This document shows positions 17,813 to 29,561 of a DNA stretch of 64,000 nt, in pieces. Made by a program: the position numbers and the translations under genes. Each line of letters begins with the position of its first letter. The stretch's first letter is position 1. Source of the DNA: Asparagopsis taxiformis (Eukaryota; Rhodophyta; Florideophyceae; Bonnemaisoniales; Bonnemaisoniaceae); assembly GCA_030407315.1 (NCBI GenBank), contig JALQPE010000297.1:1-64000 (forward strand). The letters are read 5' to 3'. The notes under the pieces were generated by a model that ran no database searches, was not told the DNA's origin, and saw only the letters and a program-made list of their open reading frames with translations.

Positions 17813-20800
17813 GGTTACTTGCTCGTGTGCTCTCCCGGCATGATATGCACCATCATCGAAACAATATTCTCAACTGGTCCGTTGACGAAGCCCTGACATC
17901 CTCTGCGACACAACAACTACGAACAAGTCTGTTGTACTTTCTCGGTGCCTTGTTCAAACACGCGCAACGTTCAGATTTGCGCGATGTTGTACCGCAACTT
18001 CTCTTTCCAATCCAACAGTTGTCTAGCGAAATAGAGCAATATTCAGAGACTGCCACCACCACCAGTGATGCGCATCTTGCGGTCAAACTTGTGCAGCGTG
18101 TCGCACTTGTGTTACTTCCACCGCGTGTGGTATCTTGGCGTTACTCGCGTGGAACAAGCGTTTTCTTCGCACCTTCAATGCAGGTGACACATCCAGAACG
18201 TTCGGAGACACCAGATAATTCAAAAGTACAGTCAGTTGAAGATCCGGATGATGAAATCGATGAGCAAACTGCCGAGTACCTCGAAATCATCATCGACATT
18301 TTACTCACCGGACTGCAACATCGTGATACAGTAGTGCGATGGTCGGCCGCAAATGGCATCGGGCGAGTCTCAGCTCGTCTACCGCAGGATCTTGCTCAAG
18401 ACGTCACCGACTCCATCATGGAACTTGTTGCGAATCCTTCAGCGGCTCGAGCCGATGCAGGCTGACAAGGTGCCTGCCATGCAATTGCTGAACTGGCTCG
18501 CCGCGGTCTAATTCTGCCGGCGACACGTCAGTTTTCGTCTATATTCTCCGTCATTCGCAAAGCGGCCGTTTTTGACGTCCGGCGTGGCGCAAATTCAGTT
18601 GGTGCGCATGTACGCGATGCTGCCTGTTATGTTGTTTGGGCTGTCGCGCGAGCTTATGCAAGTGAGGATGTTGCAGCATATGCTGATATTATCACAAATT
18701 TTATGCTGCCTGTGGCGCTTCTTGATCGAGAAGTGAACTGTCGTAGAGCGGCTGCTGCTGCGTTGCAAGAGTGTGTCGGGTGTCTATCGACAGATCTGTT
18801 CAGAGAAGGTATCAGGCTAATCACAGTTGCGGATTATTTTTCTCTCGGCGACCGAAACAGCGCATATCACAGTCTAGCTCCTGAAGTTGCTGGCTTACCT
18901 GATGGGATTTACTTCAAATGCATCGTTGACGAGGTTTGGATGAGAAAGCTTGTGCATTGGGACATTACCATCCGAACACTTGCAGCAAAGGCTCTTACCG
19001 CTCTGGTCGCAGTTGATAAAGAAAATGTTATTGCTACCAGGGTACTGCCAGAGCTACTGGACATGGCCACTCGAAGGGGTGACCCGGTTATCCGTCATGG
19101 CGCTACACATGGTATTGCAGAAATTGTCAAGGTGGTACATACTGGTGGTCTCAAGACACATGGAGCGGCGATCATTGAAATACCGGTACGTTGCGTTTGA
19201 TTGGTTGTTTTCAATAAGCGATGAAAAAGAAAACTTGTAGCTGACCAGTCGATCATATTTTTCGCACACACAGGAGCGTCTGAAGAATGGCAACTTTTTC
19301 AAAGGGCGAGCGGGAGATGAACTGCGGATGGCGTGTTGCTATCTTTTGGAAAGTGTGGCGACTGGAGCTAGTGAATTGTTGCTCAAATTGGCGAACGGGA
19401 GAAAGAGTGCTGAACTGGGCTTGGGAATATTCTCGGTTGTGGTAAGGAGAACATGTATGGTGCAGCGAGCAGAGCTTATACAGCCATTTGCACAAGAGTA
19501 ATTGCGAATGATGTTGAGTGGCACACTGCAGTAACGAAGCGGATTCTGGACGGGCTAAGAAATAGTAAATTGCTTGAGCACCAGTGTGGGTTCGCACTGG
19601 TGGCCGGAGCTTGTGCGGAATCGGAGATTTCAGAGCAAGTTGTTGATGTATTGGCCAGACAAGTATGGGAAAACAAGGATGCTGCGGTGAGACGCAACGC
19701 GGCGACATCGCTTGGCAGGGTACCGGTGGGTGTGATGTATGAAAAGTTTGTAGAGATTGTTGATGCACTTGTATGTGGGATGGGCGACTATGGCACGGAC
19801 GAACGGGGTGACGTGGGGTCATGGGTAAGAGAGGCCAGCATGCGAGCTTCGACAGATTTGGTGGAAAGCATGTGTAACTGTGATGCAAGAGGAATTGATT
19901 TGGAGAGTACAGAGGCGTTGATGCGCATTTCGCGAGGCATTGTTAAGCAATTCTGTGGAAGAATCGATCGCACGAGAGGCATTGCGGGCCAGGTACTTGC
20001 GTCATTTTGCAAATTGTTTACAAAGCGCGAGGGGTTGGAAACAATTAGGACGGTGTGCAACGAACTGAAGCGCGTTTTCCGACTGGGCGCGCAGGAGCAG
20101 TTGGAAGTAGTGGACTTTGTGGACTGCAATAGCGTATTCGGAGCGGCGACGGAGCTGTTGGAAAGTGAGGATTTTGGGGCGTGTGTGATGCAGGGGTTTG
20201 TATCTTCTGGCGGTGGAATGGGACATCAATCGAGGAGCGCGCTCAATTTGTTAGGGCAGTATATGCGCGATGCGAATGTGGCATCGAGGAACAGTGCTGT
20301 ACTGAGAATCGCTGGAATAGTCGAAGACGGGGACCAACGACGGAGGTTGGCGGGGATGCACGTGATCGAGGAATTGGCGATAAGAGAGGCATCGTGGCAA
20401 GTTGATGCTGAAGTGAAGGCTGTGAGCTCGGCGGAGCTGATTGGCTACAGCGCAGGACATTAGAATCCGGAGAAATGGTGATGATGGTGATGGATTACAT
20501 CCTACTGTGGAAGGCAGGGAAAATTGGCATTGGTTGCAGACGTTTAGAACCTCAGCTGTCCAATGCCATGAAAGGCAGTCTTTGGAAAGCCTTGGGCACG
20601 GTGCAAGCTCTTTCCTTGCCTCTGATCGGGTTTGATAACGCCTCTGGCAGCGAATCACGGCAAGAAAAATTGGCTGATATGAGATGTCGTATATTGTCTG
20701 CCAGTTGGGACTCCCAACTTGGGAATCAAGGGACGAAATGGTGCCTTGCTGGCATCGAGTATACACGTGTACTCGGGGGAGGACGAGGCGTTCGACGTTT

Positions 20801-20852
20801 ATCTGCAAAACTGACGAAAGAAAATATCTCTACCCTGATTCATGCGCCCTAA
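17767..20852 (+). pseudogene. TBCD: Tubulin-folding cofactor D, 5'-truncated and interrupted
   Basis: The protein chain matches TBCD, the HEAT-repeat chaperone that releases beta-tubulin during alpha/beta dimer assembly. Landmarks: RHDTVVRWSAANGIGRVSAR (18320-18380), GACHAIAELARRGL, GAHVRDAACYVVWAVARAYA, REVNCRRAAAAALQE, TVADYFSLG and WVREASMRAS. A clean 88-bp intron (GTACGT..CACAG) spans 19186-19273. Faults: the first ~190 residues of the family are missing; an in-frame TGA at 18463-18465 replaces a normally conserved Trp codon; a one-base frame change falls between about 19390 and 19430; and the frame changes again near 20463. The AWD-like C-terminal motif (ASWDSQL) appears near 20710. Few lesions suggest recent decay or partial sequence error. 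Confidence 0.85.
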
Positions 20853-23800
20853 TGAGGCCAATACAACGTGTCGGATGTCGCCCACGTTTCCATATCCTGT
20901 TTGCGAACACTACACATACTCTATTCCTATTCGACTTGTCTCAAGGTAGAACAAGTACTATACACAAAGTACACCCGGACCACGGTTCGTGTACACTTTT
21001 CCATGGTGTATCATGTGTACACTAGCACTACATGCAGCGCATGGTGTACTCGTTCGAACCAACTGTTGCACCCACGCGGGAGCAAATGTATACGTTCAGT
21101 AGCTACCCGATTCCGCCCACCATCAAGTTCAGCGAACAATACCGCTAGTCGAGCTCAAGTCTTCCAATCTGTAGCCACTTTCCGATTTTTCCAAACCCGA
21201 AACAGGCGTTTGCAATGACGCCAAATAACTTCCAGTCGCAACCTGAACATGCTGCCATGTTGCGTTCGACGAGTACATTCACAGCGACCCCTCCGTAGGC
21301 AGCATCCATCACCTGATCAACTCGCAGTCCACAACTGAACAGAACCTACAGCATCAAATTCCGCTCGCAAAATCTATCGTACGCCATTGAGCAGGATTTC
21401 TGCAAGAGGTAATGATACTTCAACCTGTAACTGCACGCGCATACAGACACATTGTTTGCTTTCAGCCCGTGTGTCCGACGCAGCCTGTGAGGCAGTAGGA
21501 AATGGATTTGTGCGGGATATCATACAGCAATAGCTTGGTTGTTCCCATGCATAGTCTACGACCTGCGTTGCGCTCGTTCTCAGCAATATTCCAAGTCCAT
21601 CGTTATCCGTTTGGTGACTACAATTGCTGAACGGATTTCAGATCTGCATGCAAAGTAGAGTGGATAGCCACTTGACAATCTTCCCTCGCTAGTGTAGTTT
21701 GCACATATACGAGCACTTTGACCGACGAAGCGTTCCGCGCCCCTTCGTTTCACTTTCGCTAGCGGCCGTTGTAGGCGGACGCCTGTTCCGTCCAGCAAGT
21801 AGTAATCCATCCAAGCATGGCTACTCACAACTCGAAGAAGATCTCATTGCCCGAGTCCACTGTTCCGCAGCACATGAATAGTAGCGCTACACGACGATGG
21901 GGTCTGCTCGTATAGCGCACTGCTGCACTCTACCCATCCCTAAAACGTTACACTACCTCCAATCTACGTACCACATAATTCCATACGCATTCCGCAACTT
22001 GCCCTACTATCAATCGTCACTGCAAAATAATAAATGCATGCATGGGGAGCGTCAACGGATCAGCACCTCTTCTGGTTTCCAGACGCATCCCGGTCTCCAT
22101 GATCGTGTTCTCATTCTCGTCTATAAACCTGTCCTGTTTCCTTCTTTTGCACTGCCCTCATCTTTCAACTTTTCTGACATCTACAGAGCCGGTGCGACTG
22201 AAAGAAGCTGCCACACATTGAACGCCATCAGTGTTTGTGGTCTAATACTATGTAGTTGTAAATATCGCGCTGTCGTAGTACTCGGAAGAACAATGGTTCT
22301 GGTGCAGTCCAGATAGTCGATCCGGTCACGAAAAACAATTACTGGACGCGTGAGACTGTAAGTATGAATAGTGTGCATAGCGTATGTAGGCGGAACTAAA
22401 ATAGTTTAACAGCGAATGTATCCAACCATGCGTTGATGGAATAGAGTATGGCATGGAGCGGATCACGTAGTCGCAAGTGCCGCAGTGCAGAACCTGAGAA
22501 ACGCATTCAGCGCCACGATGGCATCAACACTCAGCGGTCACAACCAACACATTCATTCATGTGACGCAACCGGTGCGCGCACTCAGATGCTATCAGTGGT
22601 GGGAAGAATGGTCCAAGCATTTCGCATCGTCATTATTATCGCGTCGCACGAGGTGGTTTTGACGCGACGCGGCGGCTCGCAAGACCAATACAGTGTACAT
22701 ACTGTCGCGCTCTCTTGCTTAGCACCCACTACCATGGGCAACGACAACAATTGCTGTCGAGCGCTACCACAGTTGCATCCATCGCGACAACGCTGTGGCG
22801 AAAACACAGACCGCATTCCCGGGGAGTACGCATGCCAACGTGAGCTTTCGTGTGCGATGATGTCGATTCGACACTCTCCTCATGTTCGGTAGTGTATGGT
22901 TTGAGCTCAGTGTCGATTGAAACTTCCAAATAGTTCACATTGACTCGGAATCGCTCTGTCCACATCAATTAACAGTTCGAGTCGTCTCAATCTTCGTAAA
23001 AATCTCGATCCATTCCGATTTGCGTCCATCATTGTGCACTCATCATGATCCAACAAACGGCAAGCCAGTTTTCATCCCTGCGCCATCCGAACTTAAAATC
23101 CATCCCCCGAAATGGCGCCGATGGCCGCAACATTGCCAATTGTTGTCTGCAAGCAGCTCATACGTCTCGTGTAGCAGTCTCAACCTCACAAGAACTTCCT
23201 GACTTCTAAAGATTGATTGTTCTACATGTCGAACACACAATTGTGACTGGTGCAGGGATGTTTTCTGTGTCGGAGTGCACTTAGCTGTGACCGATCATGG
23301 TCGACTGTTGCTCGCGCCGTTTGTGAAGATGTGTACGGAAGCCAGTGCTTACCATGATGCGTGTGAAATCCGAAACGCTGCGAGGTGCACCGTATACGTC
23401 AACTGGCTCCACGTTTCCAGTCTACGTACGAAATCATCACGTGCATGTATCGACCCCCGGTTGCAACAACAGTCTTGACAGCATTCACCCAGACCGAATC
23501 CTACATCTCGTTGTATAGCGGTCGCGCTGCATTTGAAAACATAACGTCTGTGTCACACACTGTCACCATTGCACCTCGTCCGTTTCAACCATAGCTTAAT
23601 TAATTCCAGCACAACTACGTTGACCTATAGCCTCGATCACACAATTTTTGATTCCAGCATTCCTTTATCATCTTTCTACCTTTCACTCTACTATTTCTCA
23701 TCCACGAGTACTACTCGGACCAGCAGCCCGCCCCCTCTTCAGACGGCCCATCGCCTCCACGATCGCATCTCCGATCTTCTCGACAAATGTACATATACTA

Positions 23801-24492
23801 CTCTATAATATATATTATAGAGTAGTATACGTCTAGCCGAATGTTTGTGCGAGCAAGAAGCAACCAGTTCAATTCAGGGCGAAGTGATTTGACTCCTTTC
23901 ACTTCATTCCAGTTCATGAATGCATTGTATTTTAATTTGACAGTCAGTCGGTTGGTCGGATGGGGCTGAATAACGCAACACAGGTTTGACCTACGCATGC
24001 GTGATATCGCCAAAGACTGCGGGCATGTGTGGTCGGGTCACGTGCCAGGCGTCAGGGTGTGAGCCAGCACAGACGGTCGCATGAACACCGTCAGATGGTT
24101 ACCGTCTGCTTAGAATAATATGTTGCCGACAACTGGCCATGTGAATCAACCATATGATTGAATAGATTTAAAAAAGTGAGTGAGCGAGCGAGTGGCAGAA
24201 ATAGTAGGTGAGCAAAATTGAAGAAGGAAACGATACAGACGTACATCTGTGTACAACTGCAACAAACTGTACAGTCATCAAGTGGCAGTGGTTCGTGATA
24301 TAGTGTCCCCCAGACATATACCAAATTTCCCGACGTCAGCACAATGCTGCGCATTGTTTACAAAAGAACAGTGCCCGGATATACCGAGTTGAACATGGAC
24401 CGGAACACGCAGTCCGTCTTGCTGATGCAAACAGTTTCATGAATCAAGCCCTGCGAAAAAAACGGTGGATTCGCCCACAAGAATGACATTGG
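20853..24492. other. 3.6-kb stretch without a recognisable gene
   Basis: Only short, unconvincing frames occur on either strand. The notable element is the 36-bp palindrome at 23794-23829. I saw no tRNA, no tandem repeat and no transposon domain. Confidence 0.45.
23794..23829. repeat. Perfect 36-bp AT-rich palindrome
   Basis: The sequence is centred between 23811 and 23812 and extends perfectly for 18 bp on each side (inner part CTCTATAATATATATTATAG). Two more complementary bases follow on each side after one mismatch. It could extrude as a cruciform; no gene is attached. Confidence 0.9.
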
Positions 24493-24874
24493 TCACTGTC
24501 GCAACATCACAGAGCCGTCCGAGCCGGGAGGAAATGCGAAACGTGCCCTACAAATTACTGAGCGTCTCCGTGGCGCGGGGATGATGGTGCGGAATGAAGG
24601 CTGGCAAGCCTTGAGGAACACGCAGAAAATGGTGGACTGCAAATCGGTGGCAGCAAGAGCAGGGAAGTTGTTGAGGTCTGCAATGGAAACCCTAAAGTTG
24701 GGCGTGTTGACCTGGGTGCCGCGGGAGAAATGGATGCGGAAGTCGAGGTTGCTGGGACCGGAGTGCACGGCCTGGGGCTTTGTCGAGGCCGAGACTGGGG
24801 ATCGAGGCGACAGATACGGAGAGCAAGCAGGAGAGCAGAGCGAACAGCAGGGAGAGTGTACCGGAGCGAGCCAT
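24493..24874 (-). CDS. Possible small secreted protein (one frame break)
   Basis: ATG at 24874 opens a classic signal peptide (MARSGTLSLLFALLSC.., hydrophobic core, SVSVAS before a likely cleavage site). After about 35 residues the frame changes near 24770. The next frame reads on with the same codon style through HSGPSNLDFRIHFSRGTQ to a stop at 24493. Losing one C of a CC pair near 24772 would restore a single chain of about 125 residues. A pyrimidine-rich tract ending in CAG lies downstream (~24447), so a further exon is possible. I recognise no family. Confidence 0.4.
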
Positions 24875-26655
24875 TGCAGCGAGCGGGTGAGCGAAATGTA
24901 ACGAGCTGGATGTGCGATTGATGGATGGGGAAAGTGACGTCAAGTTTGATGACAAACTGATGATGATGATGGCGTTGTACAGAGACTGGTGTTGTAGCGT
25001 TTAAAAGGTTGATGGGCAGCGACCGCGAGATGGGAGTGGGGAAGGTGATGTGGAGCTGTGGCTATGAGTGTGAATTGATCGACGCACCATGGCGGGACGG
25101 GATGAGATGGTGCACGGTGGAACGTGCAAGGACGGATGGCAAAGGAGAAGTTAAGTTGAGCAGTAGATAAATTGCTCAACCCAGGGTAGGGTTACTGGAT
25201 TCCTTGAGATAAATGTGCCAGCCATATAATTCTTCGTTCCGAAGCTAGAAATATCTTCTACGTGCCTTGGAATCTCAATTTTGATCAATGTATAATTTAA
25301 AAGTAAATATTGCAGCAAATTATGAACATCAATTCGAAATATTTGAGTCTCAGCCCAAAAAGTTCCGTTCGAAAAAATCTGTTTACGGGATGGCACATAT
25401 CGATCAATGTAATGTCTTATACAAATGATTAAGCTTACAGTTGTGAGTAATAAATTTTAGGAGAGGTTTTGAGTAAGTGAGAAGTTTTCAAAACAGCCTA
25501 TCTGTTGTTCATCTTTCGGGCATCTGCCGAAACTGAGCCATTCCAACGGGAAGGAATGAGATAGGAATCCAGGTCAGCGAACATCTTCCGTACATCAACC
25601 GCGGCAGTGGACTTGAATTGGCTTTCATAGGGCTATCTTCCGTCTATCGATGTTTCAATGCATACAAGCTGACGAATTTGCAATTATCACATCTGCCACA
25701 TCATTGTACATCATGCAGTAATCATTTCAAAATTGCTGTTCATCAGACATGTATCATTCGGCTATCTTCATGTCTTACTGGGTGTATTCGTATCTCTTCC
25801 CCCGCATGCCTTAGCTCCCTTCCCCCGGTCATACTCGCTACTCATTGGCGTAGAACATAAACACCGATATTATCAATACTCAAGCGGGCCTTCATGTCAA
25901 GACCGAAATGGAGGGTGGGAACAGCCGCGTGAAAACTTTTGGTAGCCTAGGACGCTCAGTAACCGCCAGACGAATGAAGCTCTCGTCATTTTCAAAACGT
26001 TTCTATGGCGTGACGTACAGTGACGCACAGGTTCCCACCCATGTGCGAAATATGGCGACTGGTAGGTCCTGGGAACAAAACATGAGAATGCGGATGATTC
26101 CTGAGGTCCAGCTATGTCGACAGACCAGATGAGGGTAATTTATTGTCGTTAAAAGTGTAAAGGGCCCACTTTGGGCTAGGCCATCCAGCTCCAGAGTTAC
26201 CGCGATCTTTCAACCACGATCTTCTGCCTCGGCAGTCACTGGCGGCCACACAATACTCTTGCGCCCGCATTAGATATACTTGCGTGAACGAAAAAGGATT
26301 GGAGTGGTGAGATGATGAATTGGAAGGGCACCCCGTTCCCAGCTATGGAGAAAATTTGAACGAAGACAAGACAGAAGGGAGAGTTCTCCAGAGAAGATAA
26401 CATTTCACAAACGAAAGTCCGTAACATAGCTTAGTGCTTATAGATTGAATGAAGAGTAGTTAGGAATGTTAATACTGTGTTAGAATTATTGTCTTGGAGG
26501 AAATATAAGTAGTTCATTACTTAGTAAGGATGAGGTTTACCCCAACAATTCAAATGCGAAGAAGGATCCAAAAAGGTGGCAAACACTAGAACGAAAGTGA
26601 GTTCTGAACACTTCAAAATTAATTTGACAACTTGGACATATTGCAACTGTGGGTT
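24875..26655. other. AT-richer intergenic stretch
   Basis: No recognised gene. A minus-strand frame at 25151-25396 has plausible composition but no known domain. The right part probably contains the left end of the Mutator-like element; no terminal repeat could be confirmed by eye. Confidence 0.4.
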
Positions 26656-28106
26656 TTAAGGAAGGCCTCCTACAAAGTCGACAGATTTGTTGATAATATC
26701 TTGGATAGAGGATCCCCCATTATTTTGCAATGTTCCGTTCTGTACATTTCGATTATGGTTGTTGGTTATTTCTCGGATATGATAGTTCTGGTGGTCTAAA
26801 GGAACTGAAGAAGCTGTACCACTGATTAAGTTTGTCGACAAGGGAAGGTTTTGTTGTGATAAAACCATCGACGGGGCACTGGTCAGGATTTGAAGGCCAG
26901 GAATTTGTCCATGTGGCGATTTCTTCAGAACAGGGGTGTTGTGTTGCATTATTGGCGGAGGGGAGTAATGAACAGAGCTGAAAGTTTCAGTCTGGCTCTG
27001 AAAAGGTTCAATAGTATTTGGATACTGTGTGTTGGTGGGTGTGTTTTGGATAGTATGGTTTTGTGAGCTCTGAATGTTGGGGACAGTACTGGAATGCCCA
27101 GAAAGAAGTTGAATGCGATGCTGACTCTGGTTTGGGAAGTGGAGGTGATGTTCCTGGACTCTGTCGTCACCAAAAATCTGTGAAAGAGGTGGTTTGAATG
27201 CTGAAGACATTGCTGTGGCTTGTGAAGAGCTCCTCTGTGGGAGGATCTGGATATTTGCTGAGAGTTGTTTTTGTTCGGCCGGAGAAACAATTGGTGAAGC
27301 TTGCCTCATGTATCGTCTCTTATCCCCTCGTGTAGCGCGACGGCGCCCTCTCTTAGGCTCTAGCGATGAACGTGCTCTTTGATTTGACCCCGATTTCCCC
27401 TACGTCCTATATTAGGGTTCTGAACACTTTGTCCAGCAGTATATTCACGTAGTGGGCCGGGAGCGGTACTTTGTGTGCAATTTTCTGAAGTTCTAATCTC
27501 TCCAAAACTGGGAGGAACGAATAGTGGGTTTTGGGATGTAGGAGCAGTTCCAGGCAGTACATTTCGTGACATTTGATCCTTGCAAGTCCTCAAGATGTGA
27601 AGAAAAGCCCCTGTATATTTTGAACCGCGTGAATATGAGAAACGAGCCATTTGGTCTACGAGTGCTCTGACATCACACCAGTATAAAGCTTCACAGAACT
27701 CTCTTCGCTTTTCATCTGTCTCTGGACTCTCATGATTCTGGAACACTTCACAAAAAGAACTCTCTGCCGTAGCAATTTCCGGTGCCACTGTACTATATCT
27801 TGTCAGCGCTAGGACCGAAACCCATTCTGTAGGATTGTTTTTCCAGTAGCAATGGAATAAGTTGTGTAGCCTTGGAGGCTTGTCTGTTCCTACTGCGGCG
27901 TAAATAGAAACGTTTGAACTGCAATACTCTGTGTATCGAGCTACGACATGTGTTACATGCTGTGCTGACATGGAATTCCTGCACTGCGCATGAAGTAACA
28001 ACTACATGCAGCGCTCATACACTTTTCGCCATTTCTCTCAGTCATCCAAACACGAACCTCTGTGAATGAACTCAATCCATTTTCTTCCGCGCTTAGAGCT
28101 TTCAAA
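26656..28106 (-). pseudogene. MULE transposase C-terminal part with SWIM zinc motif
   Basis: A SWIM motif, CSCYFMRSAGIPCQH (CxC..CxH), is read at 28006-27962 in a frame between two longer ORFs. It joins the upstream ORF if one T is added to a T5 run near 28108. Downstream frames 28001-27360 and 27309-26656 look like the transposase tail: the first contains YTEYCSSNVSIYAAVG, and the second is Gln/Asn/Ser-rich and of low complexity. SWIM domains bind zinc and DNA in MULE and FAR1/FHY3 proteins. The exact exon or frame structure cannot be settled from sequence alone. Confidence 0.55.
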
Positions 28107-29518
28107 AAGAATGTAACTCCGTGCCCATTTCGATTTGAAAAAATGTCACTGCCTGCCTGTTGTAAAGCGGACGAGAAATTTCCTGATCCGTGGCTGACAT
28201 CACCCTTCTCGTATGGGAGTCAATTTTATGCCTTACTATGGACCATTTCCCGATTTTTGGATGAACGTCATTCAAGAACATCCGAACAGCATATTCAGTA
28301 AACGTTTGCAAAAATAAACCTGCTTCTATACCTCTCTCTACGAGCAGTGTAGCTTGCAAAGCTACCATGAGATTTTTGTTGGTTTTTGAAGTTCCCTTTC
28401 TCGCTCCCGCAATCGCTCTCCAGTATATCTCTTCAGCTCCTTGGAACATTTCGTAGCTGTACTCTTCTGTCTATTATGAAACTCTTGTAGAATGAATTGA
28501 ATGCTTCAGTAAATCCACTTCCTTGGAATGCAAAGCGAAGCCCACAGCGCATTCTATTGAAGCAATGTACTATAATTTCTGGCTTGTCGTGATAAAGACC
28601 TTTGTACCATCGCGGGATATCTGGCCGATTGGCACCCTGACCGAACCATTTTTTTCAAACTCATCCCTTTTTCGATAGAACGCGTCTTCATTCTGGCTCT
28701 CCCGTAACGAAAAGAGGTCATTGCTCATCTCCCGACACATATGGGTCCTGTTCTTTTTATTCAAGAAAGAAGATACGTTTTTCTTCTGATTCTGATTCAC
28801 GTGGAATTCATCTAGAATGAGAAAGGATGTGGGAAAGACTTCCTTTGCGGCATTTATGCCAGCCATGTCTTGATCCAGCGTTATTATCTTGGGAGGAATT
28901 CCATGACATCTTTTGAACATTTGCAAGCACCACTTGATTTCTTGACTAGTTTGGCTTGCCAAAAATGAGACCATGAAAATGCATGTCTTACCATAATTCG
29001 TTCGCCCATTCACCGTAAACATTGGAAGATCATAACGGTTTGCAATGGCCTTCCCATCAATGCTAATACCAGGAACAACTCCATACCGCTTATAGTCCTC
29101 TCTCCATTCCGGTAGAGCAAAACATAGAGAGTGAAGTTTGTTTTCGCTGCCCACATTGGCAACATAGAAAAAGTTCTTTTCATCTTCCTTCATAGAGGAA
29201 AGGTTTGCCATCAGTTGAGAACAATCAGCATGGGCTGGGTGGAGAGTACGCATGACGTAGTCTAATCGTCTCTTGAATAAGTTCTTGTCAATCAAGATAG
29301 AATATTTGTCTTCCAAATAGCGAATTATCTCCAGAGGGCGCATGTAGGATACTCGCATATTAATGGCCTCACTCAGAACTTTTGGAGGAACGGTTCTTTC
29401 CATTATTGTAGTGTCGGGGCTACAGGAGTGTCCAAGTGCCGAGAAGCTTAGTGTGTACTGTATCATTCTGGGTCGAGTTGTAGCTTGAGTTGGTACAGAT
29501 GGATTTTGCAAACTACAA
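28102..29518 (-). pseudogene. MULE transposase catalytic core
   Basis: ORF 29511-28570 (313 codons) holds the MULE domain: SIDGKAIANRYDLPMF (first Asp, residue 152), TLDQDMAG (second Asp, 213 or 215) and DEFHVNQNQKK in the region of the family's HxxxN motif. The reading continues to 28102 through two one-base frame changes (near 28574 and 28450), both at A-runs, with RFAFQGSGFTEAFNSF and MFQGAEEIYWRAIAGARKG. Upstream it links to the N-terminal ORF by a 43-bp intron-like gap, GTGAAG..TTTGTAG, at about 29519-29561, which restores the frame exactly. The protein would cut and join the element's ends. Confidence 0.75.
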
Positions 29519-29561
29519 ACCTCGCCCTCATGTTCTGTGTCTTGCCTTTCTTCACTTTTCC

